Below are positions 54,607-63,557 of a DNA stretch of 64,000 nucleotides, piece after piece. This DNA comes from Donghicola mangrovi (GTDB lineage: Bacteria > Pseudomonadota > Alphaproteobacteria > Rhodobacterales > Rhodobacteraceae). A program made the position numbers and the translations under genes. The notes beneath the pieces were generated by a model. The model had not been told where the DNA came from and did no database searches. It saw nothing but the letters and a program-made list of their open reading frames with translations. Numbering within the stretch: the stretch's first letter is position 1; each line of letters begins with the position of its first letter. The stretch lies in assembly GCF_013377535.1 (NCBI RefSeq), contig NZ_JABCJE010000001.1, positions 434,001 through 498,000 on the forward strand. Reading direction: 5' to 3'.

Positions 54607-55543
54607 TCATCTGCTCCAGCGTCGAAAGCTTGGGCTCCCACCCTAGCTCATCCAACGCGCGTTTGGAGCCGGAAACAAGCTTCACACAGTCACCGGGGCG
54701 ACGGGGCCCCTCTTCGTAGGGAACTTCGCGGTTGGTCACCGAGCGCGAGTGATCGATCACTTCGCGAACCGAGAAACCCGAACCGGTGCCAAGGTTGAAC
54801 ACACGGCTTCCCTTGCCATCCAGCAGCCACTTCACACCCAGAACGTGGGCGTTCACCAGATCAATGACGTGCACATAGTCGCGCACACAGGTGCCATCGG
54901 GGGTGTCGTAGTCGGTGCCGTGAATGGTGAGCGCAGGGCGTTTGCCCGCGATTGCATCCAGCATAACGGGGATCAGGTGAGTCTCGGGCTGGTGGAATTC
55001 ACCAACCTCGGCCTCTGGGTCCGCACCAGCCACGTTGAAATAGCGGAAGATCACCGATTTCAGACCATAAGCTGCGTCAAAGTTCGCGAGGATATCCTCA
55101 ATCGCGCGCTTGGACGCCCCGTACGAGTTGATCGGATACTGCGCGCAATCCTCATCCAGCATCACGCCGTCCTGCTCGCCATAGGTGGCGCAGGTCGAGC
55201 TGAAAACAAAGTTCAGGCAGCCCGCAGCGACGGCAGCTTCGATCAGGGTCAACGAGCCCTGAACGTTGTTGCGCCAGTACATGCCCGGATCCTTCATGCT
55301 TTCGCCGACCTGACTAAAGGCGGCAAAGTGCATAACGGCCACAGGTTTGTATTTCGCGAAGACCTCATCCACGCGGGCACGGTCCAACAGGTCACCCTTT
55401 TCCAAGGGGCCGAATTTTACCGCGTCTTCCCAACCGGTCGAGATATTATCAAATGTCACAGGCGTAAAACCGGCCTGTTTCAATACTTTGCAGGCGTGCG
55501 AGCCGATATAGCCCGCACCACCTGTTACAATAACATTGCTCAC
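54560..55543 (-). CDS. galE: UDP-glucose 4-epimerase
   Basis: 327 residues. NAD-binding VTGGAGYIGSH (6-16), catalytic SSTCATYG (115-122) and Tyr141/Lys145 in NSYGASKRA. The C-terminal half has the typical VRDYVHVIDLVNAHV and NLGTGSGFSVREVI segments. It interconverts UDP-glucose and UDP-galactose, supplying galactose units for surface glycans. It lies 13 bases after galU, so the two supply steps are co-transcribed with the transferases that follow. Confidence 0.97.
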   Translation of the reverse strand: MSNVIVTGGAGYIGSHACKVLKQAGFTPVTFDNISTGWEDAVKFGPLEKGDLLDRARVDEVFAKYKPVAVMHFAAFSQVGESMKDPGMYWRNNVQGSLTLIEAAVAAGCLNFVFSSTCATYGEQDGVMLDEDCAQYPINSYGASKRAIEDILANFDAAYGLKSVIFRYFNVAGADPEAEVGEFHQPETHLIPVMLDAIAGKRPALTIHGTDYDTPDGTCVRDYVHVIDLVNAHVLGVKWLLDGKGSRVFNLGTGSGFSVREVIDHSRSVTNREVPYEEGPRRPGDCVKLVSGSKRALDELGWEPKLSTLEQMIGDAWRWHQTGHYDK

Positions 55544-55556
55544 GTCAGCGATCCGC

Positions 55557-56450
55557 TTACTGGGCAGCCTTGCGGGCAGACATCACGTCCTCGAGGTAAT
55601 GCTCGAGGTCATCACGCAGGTCGGCACGTGCCAGACCAAATGCAACGGTCGCCTGCAGGAAGCCCGATTTCGAGCCACAGTCGTAACGCTCACCCTTGAA
55701 GCGGTATCCGTAGACGTTGTCGCTATCGATGATTTCCTTGGCGATCGCGTCGGTCAGCTGCAGTTCACCACCAGCGCCGGCTTCCATGGTATCGATGTTT
55801 TCCAGAACCTTCGGGCTCAGAATGTAGCGGCCGATAACAGCAAGGTTCGAGGGCGCATCTTCGGTCTTGGGCTTTTCAACCATGCCTTTGACCGACACGA
55901 GGTTGCCCATGTCTTCCTTGATATCCAGAACACCGTACGACGAAATGCGGCTCTTGGGCACTTCCATCGCAGCAACCATGTTGCCGCCGGTTTCATTGTA
56001 GGCTTCGACCATCTGCTGAAGGCAGGGCTTATCCGCCTGGATCACGTCATCGGGCAGCAGAACGGCAAAGGGCTCGTTCCCCAGCAGACGACGGGCGCAC
56101 CATACAGCGTGGCCCAGACCAAGCGCCTGGTTCTGACGGACGTATGCGATCGCGCCGCTGTCCATGTTGGTGCTGTCCAGAATTTCCAGAAGTTCGGTTT
56201 TGTTCTTCGACTTCAGGTTCATCTCCAGCTCGGGCGCGCGGTCGAAGTAATCTTCGAGGGCGCTCTTGCCGCGCGAAGTCACAAAGATGAATTCCTCGAT
56301 GCCAGCGGCGCGTGCCTCGTCGATCGCGTATTGGATCAGCGGGCGGTCAACCAGTGTCATGATCTCTTTGGGAACCGACTTCGTGGCTGGCAGAAAGCGG
56401 GTTCCCAGACCTGCGACGGGGAAAACGGCTTTGGTAACTTTGTTGCTCAT
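55557..56450 (-). CDS. galU: UTP-glucose-1-phosphate uridylyltransferase
   Basis: 297 residues. Nucleotidyltransferase signature FPVAGLGTRFLPATKSVPKE near the N-terminus, then NQALGLGHAVWCARRLLG, the metal site LLPDDVI and FKGERYDCGSKSGFLQATV. It forms UDP-glucose from UTP and glucose 1-phosphate. It is the first gene of the galU-galE-GT4-GT2-GT14-sulfotransferase operon. The ATG at 56450 follows GGAAGG; a start 14 codons earlier is unlikely. Promoter at 56495-56522. Confidence 0.97.
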   Translation of the reverse strand: MSNKVTKAVFPVAGLGTRFLPATKSVPKEIMTLVDRPLIQYAIDEARAAGIEEFIFVTSRGKSALEDYFDRAPELEMNLKSKNKTELLEILDSTNMDSGAIAYVRQNQALGLGHAVWCARRLLGNEPFAVLLPDDVIQADKPCLQQMVEAYNETGGNMVAAMEVPKSRISSYGVLDIKEDMGNLVSVKGMVEKPKTEDAPSNLAVIGRYILSPKVLENIDTMEAGAGGELQLTDAIAKEIIDSDNVYGYRFKGERYDCGSKSGFLQATVAFGLARADLRDDLEHYLEDVMSARKAAQ

Positions 56451-56494
56451 GTAATGTGGCCTTCCGTTTGTCGAAAGAAGCTCGACTTTCAATC

Positions 56495-56522
56495 TTTATA
56501 GCAGCGCTGCATTGCAGCTCAA
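56495..56522 (-). promoter_or_regulatory. Promoter of the galU operon
   Basis: Minus strand TTGAGC (56517-56522), 16-base spacer, TATAAA (56495-56500), about 45 bases before galU. The spacer contains the palindrome GCAGCGCTGC. Confidence 0.6.
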
Positions 56523-56545
56523 ATATCTAACACAATAAGTTGAGC

Positions 56546-57793
56546 CTAGGTTCCAGTGTTGTCGGGTTCAAGCCAGAATTCCCGCAATAGACGCCGCTTT
56601 TCAGCATCAATTCGCGCAGAAAATGTAGAAAGCCTGAAATTAGGCTGGGATCGCAGGCTTTTGCCCCAAATCCCCCCGTATTGCACCCAGAAACCTCGTT
56701 CATCATAGTAACATTGATGATACAGGGCCGATGGTGAAAGCTCTATGACAATCGGGATTTCACCTTCAGAAGCGGCCTGCTTTCCGCGCATCAGCAGCCC
56801 TTTGCGCTCAAAAATCCGCCCACAAATGACCTGAACCGGCGAATAGAGCGATTCGACCAGCGGCCAGAACGGACTCTTGGCCTTTTCGAGGATCGTGCGG
56901 GACGAACCAGACCTTTTACGGCCATCCGAAATTCCGTCAGATAGGGTTACGTTCAGAAACGAAACCTCCTCCGGACCAAGTAAACCATTTTGCAAAAGAT
57001 GTAATAATCTATGCAATTGGCCGCCTCTGAAATGCTGCATTGCGGCATTTCGTCCTGACTGGTCCATGTAGGTTTCAACAAACAGCGCCTGACTTGCCCC
57101 GATCTCATAGAGCGTCTTCGGCACCCGCGCTTCTGTCCGTCGGCGACTCGGGGCAAAGGCATGGTGAACGCGGGCCATCGGCACGACCGCAACCTGCACC
57201 GCCTTTTGGGCCATGCGCATATTCAGATCGCCCTCGTCCAGATAAAACCGGTAGCGCGGATCAAATCCACCCAGCCGACGCAGCATGTCGCGCCGGAACG
57301 CCATATTCGTGCCGACGGTTTTGATCACCCTATCCGGCGTCGAGGTGAAAACCGAAATTGTATCCTCGGGCACCTCCAAGGGATGACTGACACCGGCGGC
57401 ATCAATCGTCTCGGCTTTCCACTGATAGGATATGCCATTGCGGCCAAGGGTAAACCCTGTCGCCGCCTCAACCTCGGGCCGCTGAAAGGCCTGCAAAATC
57501 AGGAACAGCCATGCCGGTTCCGGCACCGCATCATCATCAATAAAGGCGACGACATCACCCGCCGCCTCGTTGATGCCCTTGTTGCGGGCGACCGAGATAT
57601 TCTCGTCGTTCATGCGGACCAGCTTGACCCGATCCGCCCATCCCAAGCCGGTCAGATACTGGATGGCTGGATCGCTGGTGACGACCACAACCTCCATCCG
57701 GACCTTTTGCTGTTGGGACAGCGCCATCAGACAGCGCGCCAGCAAGGCCTCTCGGCCCTGACTGACGACAACGACGCTGGCTGATGGCTCCAT
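56546..57793 (-). CDS. Glycosyltransferase family 2 protein
   Basis: 415 residues. GT-A core in the first 210 residues: SVVVVSQGREALLARCLMAL, MEVVVVTSDPAI, SVARNKGINEAAGDVVAFID followed by DDDAVPEP (the DxD metal site), then TVGTNMAFRRDMLRRLGGFD and YLDEGDLNMRMAQ. The C-terminal 200 residues (ALYHQCYYDERGFWVQYGG) are not a recognised domain. No membrane segments. It starts three bases after cysQ, so the pair is a separate transcription unit from the galU operon. Specificity is unknown. Confidence 0.87.
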   Translation of the reverse strand: MEPSASVVVVSQGREALLARCLMALSQQQKVRMEVVVVTSDPAIQYLTGLGWADRVKLVRMNDENISVARNKGINEAAGDVVAFIDDDAVPEPAWLFLILQAFQRPEVEAATGFTLGRNGISYQWKAETIDAAGVSHPLEVPEDTISVFTSTPDRVIKTVGTNMAFRRDMLRRLGGFDPRYRFYLDEGDLNMRMAQKAVQVAVVPMARVHHAFAPSRRRTEARVPKTLYEIGASQALFVETYMDQSGRNAAMQHFRGGQLHRLLHLLQNGLLGPEEVSFLNVTLSDGISDGRKRSGSSRTILEKAKSPFWPLVESLYSPVQVICGRIFERKGLLMRGKQAASEGEIPIVIELSPSALYHQCYYDERGFWVQYGGIWGKSLRSQPNFRLSTFSARIDAEKRRLLREFWLEPDNTGT

Positions 57794-57796
57794 ATC

Positions 57797-58591
57797 TTAG
57801 GCCTTCAGTTCGACCGCAGGGGCGTAGGCGATGAAGAAGGGGTTGGCGAAACCTTCTTTGCCGTATTTCAGGGGCTCGTGGGTTTCGAACACCACAACCT
57901 TGCCACCTGCGCCATGCAGAACGGCCTGACCCGCGGCGGTGTCCCACTCCATAGTGCGGCCGAGTCGTGGGTAGAGGTCCGCCTCGCCAGTCGCAACCAG
58001 ACAGAACTTCAGCGAGCTGCCCGCGCTCTTGGAATCAGCGACGCTGTATTTGTTGATGTAGTCGTCGGTTGCCTGATCGCGGTGAGATTTCGAGGCCACC
58101 ACCATCAACGCGGTGTTGTCAGATTGCGCGACCGACAGAGGCTTGGTTTCGCCGACGGTGTCCTTGGCAAAGGGGCCCATTTCTTCGACGGTGGTGCCAT
58201 CAGCAAGGGTAAAGAACATGCGGTCACGGGCAGGTGCATAGACCACACCGCGGGTCGGAATGCCGTTCTCGACCAGCGCGATGTTCACGGTGAAGTCCCC
58301 GCGACGGTTGATAAATTCCTTGGTGCCATCCAGCGGATCAACGATCAGGAAGGTGTCGACGTTCAGGTTGTGGCTGTCCGATTGTTCTTCGGTGACCAGG
58401 GCCACATCGGGGAATGCCGCGCGCAACCCGGCCGAGATCAGAGCATCCGCCGCTTCGTCAGCTGCAGTTACAGGGCTTTCGTCGCTTTTGGACTTCACTT
58501 CGAAATCGTCGGAATTGTAAATCTCCATGATCTTGTCCCCTGCCTCGAGGGCAAGTTTGCGCAGAACAGAGGTCAATTGTGCGTAATCCAT
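57797..58591 (-). CDS. cysQ: 3'(2'),5'-bisphosphate nucleotidase CysQ
   Basis: 264 residues of the inositol-monophosphatase fold. Metal-binding residues Glu68/Glu69 (VTEEQSD) and Asp85/Asp88 in VDPLDGTKEFINR, plus the late MEWDTAAGQAVL motif. It hydrolyses PAP, the by-product of sulfate assimilation and of PAPS-dependent sulfotransferases, to AMP and phosphate. The ATG at 58591 follows AAAGGA. It is co-transcribed with a glycosyltransferase and lies 7 kb from the sulfotransferase at 49204, which fits a role in recycling PAP from glycan sulfation as well as its housekeeping role. Confidence 0.95.
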   Translation of the reverse strand: MDYAQLTSVLRKLALEAGDKIMEIYNSDDFEVKSKSDESPVTAADEAADALISAGLRAAFPDVALVTEEQSDSHNLNVDTFLIVDPLDGTKEFINRRGDFTVNIALVENGIPTRGVVYAPARDRMFFTLADGTTVEEMGPFAKDTVGETKPLSVAQSDNTALMVVASKSHRDQATDDYINKYSVADSKSAGSSLKFCLVATGEADLYPRLGRTMEWDTAAGQAVLHGAGGKVVVFETHEPLKYGKEGFANPFFIAYAPAVELKA

Positions 58592-58714
58592 AGAGATATT
58601 TCCTTTAATCAGATGGCAGAGTTGTTCAATGTCAGGCATTCTCTTATCCTGCTTGGAAAGGGAGCATCAAGAATTCCCTGCTAACCCATCGCGCATCATT
58701 TGAAAGACTGCGGC

Positions 58715-59539
58715 ATGTACGAGCACACGCAAAGACAACCAAGCTTCCTGCGCAAGGCTCTGTCCATGGCAGATGTCATTTACCACACCGCGGTGCGGGA
58801 TGTGCGCAAGACCCACAGCAATGCCCTGTTCGCCATTCTGGTGAACATGCTGCAGTTGGTGATCATGGTCGCGTCGTTCTACCTGTTCTTTGTGATCTTG
58901 GGCATTCGGCGCTCGGCCATTCGCGGGGATTTCCTGCTGTACATGATGTCAGGGATTTTCCTGTTCATGTGTCATATCAAGGCTGTCGGCGCCGTGTCTG
59001 GGTCCGAAGGGCCCGCGTCCCCGATGATGAAGCACGCGCCGATGTCGACGATGATCTCGATCCTCGCGTCGCTTCTGGCCGCCCTGTATGTGCAGGTGAC
59101 GTCGCTGGTGACCGTGCTGTTCCTCTACCACGTGATCGTCAACCCGATCGAGATTTACGACCCCGTCGGCGCGATGGCGATGCTGCTGCTGGCGTTCTTT
59201 ACCGGTGCGGCCGTGGGCATGTGTATTGTGGCACTCAAGCCGTGGGCCCCGCAGTTCGCTTCGGTGCTCACGCAGATCTACCAGCGGGCCAACATGATCG
59301 CCTCGGGCAAGATGTTCGTGGCCAACAGCCTGCCGACCTTTATGCTCAAGATGTTCGACTGGAATCCCCTGTTCCACTGCATCGATCAGGCGCGCGGGTT
59401 CATCTTTATCAACTATAATCCGCACAACAGCTCGATCACCTATCCGATCGCTGTGGGGATGGTTTTGCTGGTCATCGGCTTGATGGGCGAATTCTTTACC
59501 CGCAAACACGCCTCGGCCAGCTGGAGCGCGCGCCGCTAG
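58715..59539 (+). CDS. ABC-2-type polysaccharide/polyol-phosphate export permease
   Basis: 274 residues with six membrane segments in the KpsM/Wzm pattern: a cytoplasmic N-terminus, then helices at about 37-60, 72-94 and 110-130, and more toward the end. The periplasmic loop NPLFHCIDQARGFIFINYNP precedes the last helix, and the tail is ARKHASAS-like and basic. It should carry a capsular or O-polysaccharide-like glycan across the inner membrane with an ATPase that is not next to it. The ATG at 58715 is preferred to a TTG at 58700. It is divergent from cysQ; its 3' end overlaps alkB by four bases. Confidence 0.83.
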   Translation: MYEHTQRQPSFLRKALSMADVIYHTAVRDVRKTHSNALFAILVNMLQLVIMVASFYLFFVILGIRRSAIRGDFLLYMMSGIFLFMCHIKAVGAVSGSEGPASPMMKHAPMSTMISILASLLAALYVQVTSLVTVLFLYHVIVNPIEIYDPVGAMAMLLLAFFTGAAVGMCIVALKPWAPQFASVLTQIYQRANMIASGKMFVANSLPTFMLKMFDWNPLFHCIDQARGFIFINYNPHNSSITYPIAVGMVLLVIGLMGEFFTRKHASASWSARR

Positions 59540-60147
59540 GTCACGACCCTGAGCGTAAGGTTAATGCGGCCTCCGCTCGGCATGAGGCTGCTGGACCCTG
59601 CCCTGATCTTATCGACCCCGTGATAGGCCAGCCTGCCAGCCCCACCCAGCTCCGCGATATCGCCAGAGGACAGCCAGATAGATCGGGTCGGATCGGACCG
59701 CTCTGGCCCGCCGACCCTGAACCGCGCGTCATCCCCCAGAGAGATTGACAAAACGGGTTGGGTCAGGTCGGCCTCGTCGTTGTCTTGATGAAGGCCCATT
59801 TTGGCGTCCGGCGCGTACCAATTCACCAGACAACACTCGGGGGCGCGGTCGGATTTCGAGTATTTATTCCAAAGAAGAAGCAGCGAAGCTGGGATGGGCG
59901 GCCAAGGCGTGCCGCTCGGATGGTGGCGCTGGTATCTGTAGCCGCTGCGATCCGTGACCCAGCCGAAATCCCCCGCGGCGCTCATGCGGACAGACATCGG
60001 TTTACCGGACGGCGTGACATGGCGGACCAGCGGCGCGGCACGCAGGATGGCGCGAACATCCTCGAGCAAGGAAACCTGCGCAGAACGGTCCAACGCACCC
60101 TGATAGACACGCACGCCGTTCAGATCGATTTCCTGCGGAAGTGTCAT
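59536..60147 (-). CDS. alkB: AlkB-type alpha-ketoglutarate-dependent dioxygenase
   Basis: 203 residues. Fe(II) ligands His120 and Asp122 in GLHQDNDEAD and His176 in RLAYHGVDKI; 2-oxoglutarate-binding Arg194 and Arg200 in GGRINLTLR. The substrate-lid sequence FGWVTDRSGYRYQRHHPSG is typical. It repairs 1-methyladenine and 3-methylcytosine by oxidative demethylation. ATG at 60147 matches relatives; a GTG at 60186 would add 13 residues. It is convergent with the permease and divergent from dnaK. Confidence 0.94.
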   Translation of the reverse strand: MTLPQEIDLNGVRVYQGALDRSAQVSLLEDVRAILRAAPLVRHVTPSGKPMSVRMSAAGDFGWVTDRSGYRYQRHHPSGTPWPPIPASLLLLWNKYSKSDRAPECCLVNWYAPDAKMGLHQDNDEADLTQPVLSISLGDDARFRVGGPERSDPTRSIWLSSGDIAELGGAGRLAYHGVDKIRAGSSSLMPSGGRINLTLRVVT

Positions 60148-60205
60148 TCTTTGGGCAGCCTTATTCCCTTGAGATAAATTTGTCACACAAAGCCCTTGCG
60201 CAATG

Positions 60206-60235
60206 CTTGCAGGGTGAGAACTGGCTACTTATATA
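60206..60235 (+). promoter_or_regulatory. Heat-shock (RpoH-type) promoter of dnaK
   Basis: CTTGCA (60206-60211), a 16-base spacer and CTTATATA (60228-60235) match the alphaproteobacterial sigma-32 pattern. It is about 100 bases upstream of the dnaK start at 60336. Confidence 0.6.
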
Positions 60236-60335
60236 CGCCGAGAACCGGAGTGGGCGAGCCTGCTCCTGACATCGGACAAGGGTGCCAAAACGGGCCTGCG
60301 TCTGGAACATCGCCTAAGTTATGAGGGATACACAC

Positions 60336-62252
60336 ATGTCGAAAGTCATCGGGATCGACCTGGGGACCACCAACAGCTGCGTCGCAATCATGGACGGCCA
60401 GCAGCCCCGCGTTATCGAAAACTCCGAGGGTGCACGCACCACCCCGTCGATCGTCGCCTTCGCCGAAGAAGAGCGTCTGGTCGGCCAGCCTGCAAAGCGT
60501 CAGGCTGTTACCAACCCCGACAACACCATTTTCGCGGTAAAGCGTCTGATCGGCCGCCGGTTTGACGACGCCGATATCGCCAAGGACAAGAAGAACCTGC
60601 CCTACAACGTCGTGAACGGCGGTCAGGGCGACGCATGGGTCGAGGCCCGTGGCGAAAAGTTCAGCCCTGCGCAAATCTCGGCTCTGATCCTGAAGAAAAT
60701 GAAGGAAACCGCCGAAGCCTATCTGGGTGACGAGGTTACCAAAGCCGTTATCACCGTTCCGGCATACTTCAACGACGCTCAGCGTCAGGCCACCAAGGAC
60801 GCCGGCAAAATCGCCGGTCTCGAAGTCCTGCGCATCATCAACGAACCGACTGCGGCTGCTCTGGCCTATGGTCTGGACAAGAAAGACACCAAAACCATCG
60901 CGGTTTATGACCTTGGCGGCGGTACTTTCGACGTGACCATTCTGGAGATCGACGACGGCCTGTTCGAAGTCAAATCGACCAACGGCGACACCTTCCTGGG
61001 TGGCGAAGACTTCGACATGCGCATCGTGACCTACCTTGCGGACGAGTTCAAAAAAGAACACGGCGTCGATCTGACCAAAGACAAAATGGCTCTGCAGCGT
61101 CTGAAAGAAGCCGCTGAAAAAGCCAAGATCGAACTGTCCAGCGCCTCGCAGACCGACATCAACCAGCCCTTCATCTCGATGGGTTCGAACGGCCAGCCCC
61201 TGCACATGGTCATGAAACTGACCCGCGCCAAGCTGGAATCGCTGGTTGGCGATCTGGTCAAAGGCTCGCTGAAGCCCTGTGCCGCAGCTCTGAAAGACGC
61301 TGGCCTGACCGTGAACGACATCGACGAAGTTGTTCTGGTTGGTGGTCAGACCCGTATGCCCAAGGTGATCGAAGAGGTTACCAAGTTCTTTGGCAAAGAG
61401 CCGAACAAGGGTGTGAACCCTGACGAGGTTGTTGCCATGGGCGCGGCCATTCAGGCCGGTGTTCTGCAAGGCGACGTCAAAGACGTGGTTCTGCTGGACG
61501 TGACCCCGCTGTCGCTGGGTATCGAAACCCTTGGCGGCGTGTTCACCCGTCTGATCGACCGCAACACCACGATCCCGACCAAGAAGTCGCAGATCTTCTC
61601 GACCGCTGAGGACAACCAGTCGGCCGTGACCATCCGCGTCTTCCAGGGCGAGCGTGAAATGGCTCAGGACAACAAGATGCTGGGTCAGTTCAACCTCGAG
61701 GACATCCCGCCCGCACCGCGCGGTCTGCCCCAGATCGAAGTGACCTTCGACATCGACGCCAACGGTATCGTGTCGGTTGGCGCATCGGACAAAGGTACCG
61801 GCCGCGAGCAGAAGATCACCATCCAAGCTTCGGGCGGTCTGGACGACGCAGAGATCGAACGCATGGTCAAGGAAGCCGAGGAAAACGCCGAGGCTGACAA
61901 GAAGCGCCGTGAACTGGTCGATGCGAAGAACCAGGCAGAGAGCCTTGTGCACTCGACCGAGAAATCGCTCGAAGAGCATGGCGACAAGGTCGATCCCTCG
62001 ACCGTCGAAGCGATCGAACTGGCTGTGGCTGCTCTGAAGGACGAGCTCGAGAAGGGCGATGTCAACAAGATCAAGTCTGGCATCCAGAACGTGACCGAAG
62101 CGTCCATGCGTCTGGGTGAGGCCATCTACAAGGCCAGCCAGAAGGGCGATGACGAGCCTGCCGATTTCGATCAGGACACCGGCAACGCCTCGGACGACGA
62201 CGGTATCGTTGACGCCGACTTCGAAGACCTTGGCAGCGACAAGCGTTCGTAA
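60336..62252 (+). CDS. dnaK: Chaperone protein DnaK (Hsp70)
   Basis: 638 residues. ATPase domain: [20 protein letters not shown] at the start, then the [11 protein letters not shown] and [14 protein letters not shown] phosphate motifs and [15 protein letters not shown]. Substrate-binding domain from about 385 ([20 protein letters not shown]), a helical lid, and an acidic C-terminus. The extreme end DADFEDLG followed by SDKRS differs from the EEVKD-like end of some relatives. It starts at 60336 after GAGGG; an in-frame ATG at 60321 overlaps that ribosome site. It is followed by dnaJ. Confidence 0.98.
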   Translation: MSKVIGIDLGTTNSCVAIMDGQQPRVIENSEGARTTPSIVAFAEEERLVGQPAKRQAVTNPDNTIFAVKRLIGRRFDDADIAKDKKNLPYNVVNGGQGDAWVEARGEKFSPAQISALILKKMKETAEAYLGDEVTKAVITVPAYFNDAQRQATKDAGKIAGLEVLRIINEPTAAALAYGLDKKDTKTIAVYDLGGGTFDVTILEIDDGLFEVKSTNGDTFLGGEDFDMRIVTYLADEFKKEHGVDLTKDKMALQRLKEAAEKAKIELSSASQTDINQPFISMGSNGQPLHMVMKLTRAKLESLVGDLVKGSLKPCAAALKDAGLTVNDIDEVVLVGGQTRMPKVIEEVTKFFGKEPNKGVNPDEVVAMGAAIQAGVLQGDVKDVVLLDVTPLSLGIETLGGVFTRLIDRNTTIPTKKSQIFSTAEDNQSAVTIRVFQGEREMAQDNKMLGQFNLEDIPPAPRGLPQIEVTFDIDANGIVSVGASDKGTGREQKITIQASGGLDDAEIERMVKEAEENAEADKKRRELVDAKNQAESLVHSTEKSLEEHGDKVDPSTVEAIELAVAALKDELEKGDVNKIKSGIQNVTEASMRLGEAIYKASQKGDDEPADFDQDTGNASDDDGIVDADFEDLGSDKRS

Positions 62253-62276
62253 GGTCTGAAGTTACGGAACCTCTGG

Positions 62277-62300
62277 GGCCGGTCCGCTGACGGGCCGGCC
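62277..62300 (+). other. Intercistronic hairpin between dnaK and dnaJ
   Basis: GGCCGGTCC (62277-62285), loop GCTGAC, GGGCCGGCC (62292-62300): nine pairs with one U-G. No T-run follows. It could set the dnaK to dnaJ ratio by pausing transcription or protecting dnaK mRNA. Confidence 0.6.
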
Positions 62301-62328
62301 TTGCACGTTCCAGAAAGGGGAAATTCCC

Positions 62329-63474
62329 ATGGCGAAACGAGATTACTACGAAGTTCTCGGGGTCTCGAAAGGCGCGACGGCGGAAGAGCTGAAGAAAGCC
62401 TACCGCACGAAGGCCAAAGAGCTGCACCCCGACCGCAACTCGGACAACCCGAACGCCGAAGCCCAGTTCAAAGAGGTCAACGAGGCCTATGACTGCCTGA
62501 AAGACGCCGACAAGAAAGCTGCCTATGACCGCTTTGGTCACGCGGCCTTCGATGGCGGCATGGGCGGTGGGCCGCGTGGCGGCGGATACCAGGGTCAAGG
62601 CGACTTTGCGTCAGCCTTCTCGGACGTGTTCGACGATCTGTTTGGCGATTTCATGGGCGGACGTGGCGGCGGTGGCCGCTCGCGGGCGGCTCGTGGGGCG
62701 GACCTGCGCTATAACCTGCGCGTCACGCTTGAAGAGGCGTACAAGGGGATCGCGAAAACCATCAACGTGCCCTCTTCGGTGCAGTGCGACGGGTGTAACG
62801 GATCGGGCGCCGAGGGCGGCGCGGAACCGACCGCCTGTCCGACCTGTTCGGGCATGGGCAAAGTGCGTGCGCAGCAGGGCTTCTTCACCGTTGAGCGGAC
62901 CTGTCCGACCTGCGGCGGCCTTGGTCAGATCATCAAGAACCCCTGTAAGAAATGCGGTGGTTCGGGTCGGACCGAGCGGGAACGCTCATTGTCGGTCAAC
63001 ATTCCGTCTGGCGTCGAAACCGGCACCCGCATTCGCCTTGCTGGCGAAGGCGAGGCTGGTATGCGCGGTGGACCTGCGGGCGATCTGTACATCTTTATCG
63101 ATGTCAAAGAGCACCCGATCTTCCAGCGCGACGGCGTGAACCTGCATTGCCGCGTGCCCGTATCGATGACCGCTGCCGCTTTGGGCGGTGACATCGAGGT
63201 TCCGACGATCGACGGCGGCCGCAGCCGCGTGAAGATCCCGTCGGGCAGCCAATCGGGCCGTCAGATGCGTCTGCGTGGCAAGGGCATGCCCCCGCTGCGC
63301 GGCTCGGGTCATGGCGATATGTTCATCGAACTAGCGGTCGAAACACCAGTCAACTTGACCTCCAAGCAGAAAGAGCTTCTGCGCGAATTCGAAAAGATGT
63401 CCGAGGATAACAACCCGGAATCCAAAAGCTTTTTCGGATCCGTCAAAGACTTCTGGGACAGCATGAAAGGCTGA
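62329..63474 (+). CDS. dnaJ: Chaperone protein DnaJ (Hsp40)
   Basis: 381 residues. J domain with HPD at 33-35 (ELHPDRNS), a Gly/Phe-rich linker (about 75-125, [17 protein letters not shown]) and four zinc-finger repeats: [32 protein letters not shown]. The C-terminal substrate domains follow. It stimulates DnaK ATPase and delivers substrates. AAAGGGG precedes the ATG at 62329. It shares the dnaK transcript and ends in a strong terminator. Confidence 0.98.
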   Translation: MAKRDYYEVLGVSKGATAEELKKAYRTKAKELHPDRNSDNPNAEAQFKEVNEAYDCLKDADKKAAYDRFGHAAFDGGMGGGPRGGGYQGQGDFASAFSDVFDDLFGDFMGGRGGGGRSRAARGADLRYNLRVTLEEAYKGIAKTINVPSSVQCDGCNGSGAEGGAEPTACPTCSGMGKVRAQQGFFTVERTCPTCGGLGQIIKNPCKKCGGSGRTERERSLSVNIPSGVETGTRIRLAGEGEAGMRGGPAGDLYIFIDVKEHPIFQRDGVNLHCRVPVSMTAAALGGDIEVPTIDGGRSRVKIPSGSQSGRQMRLRGKGMPPLRGSGHGDMFIELAVETPVNLTSKQKELLREFEKMSEDNNPESKSFFGSVKDFWDSMKG

Positions 63475-63482
63475 CCAGTCTG

Positions 63483-63514
63483 ACGCCCGCCTATCTCAGG
63501 CGGGCGTTTTGATT
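63483..63514 (+). terminator. Rho-independent terminator after dnaJ
   Basis: ACGCCCGCCT (63483-63492), loop ATCTC, AGGCGGGCGT (63498-63507), followed by TTTGATTT. Confidence 0.92.
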
Positions 63515-63557
63515 TGGCGTAACGGTTTCTTAACCGTTCGCACCTCAGGCTGGCACC

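Noticed and set aside
60225-61979. About 580-codon open frame antisense to dnaK
   Set aside because: It mirrors the dnaK coding bias and has no recognisable domain.
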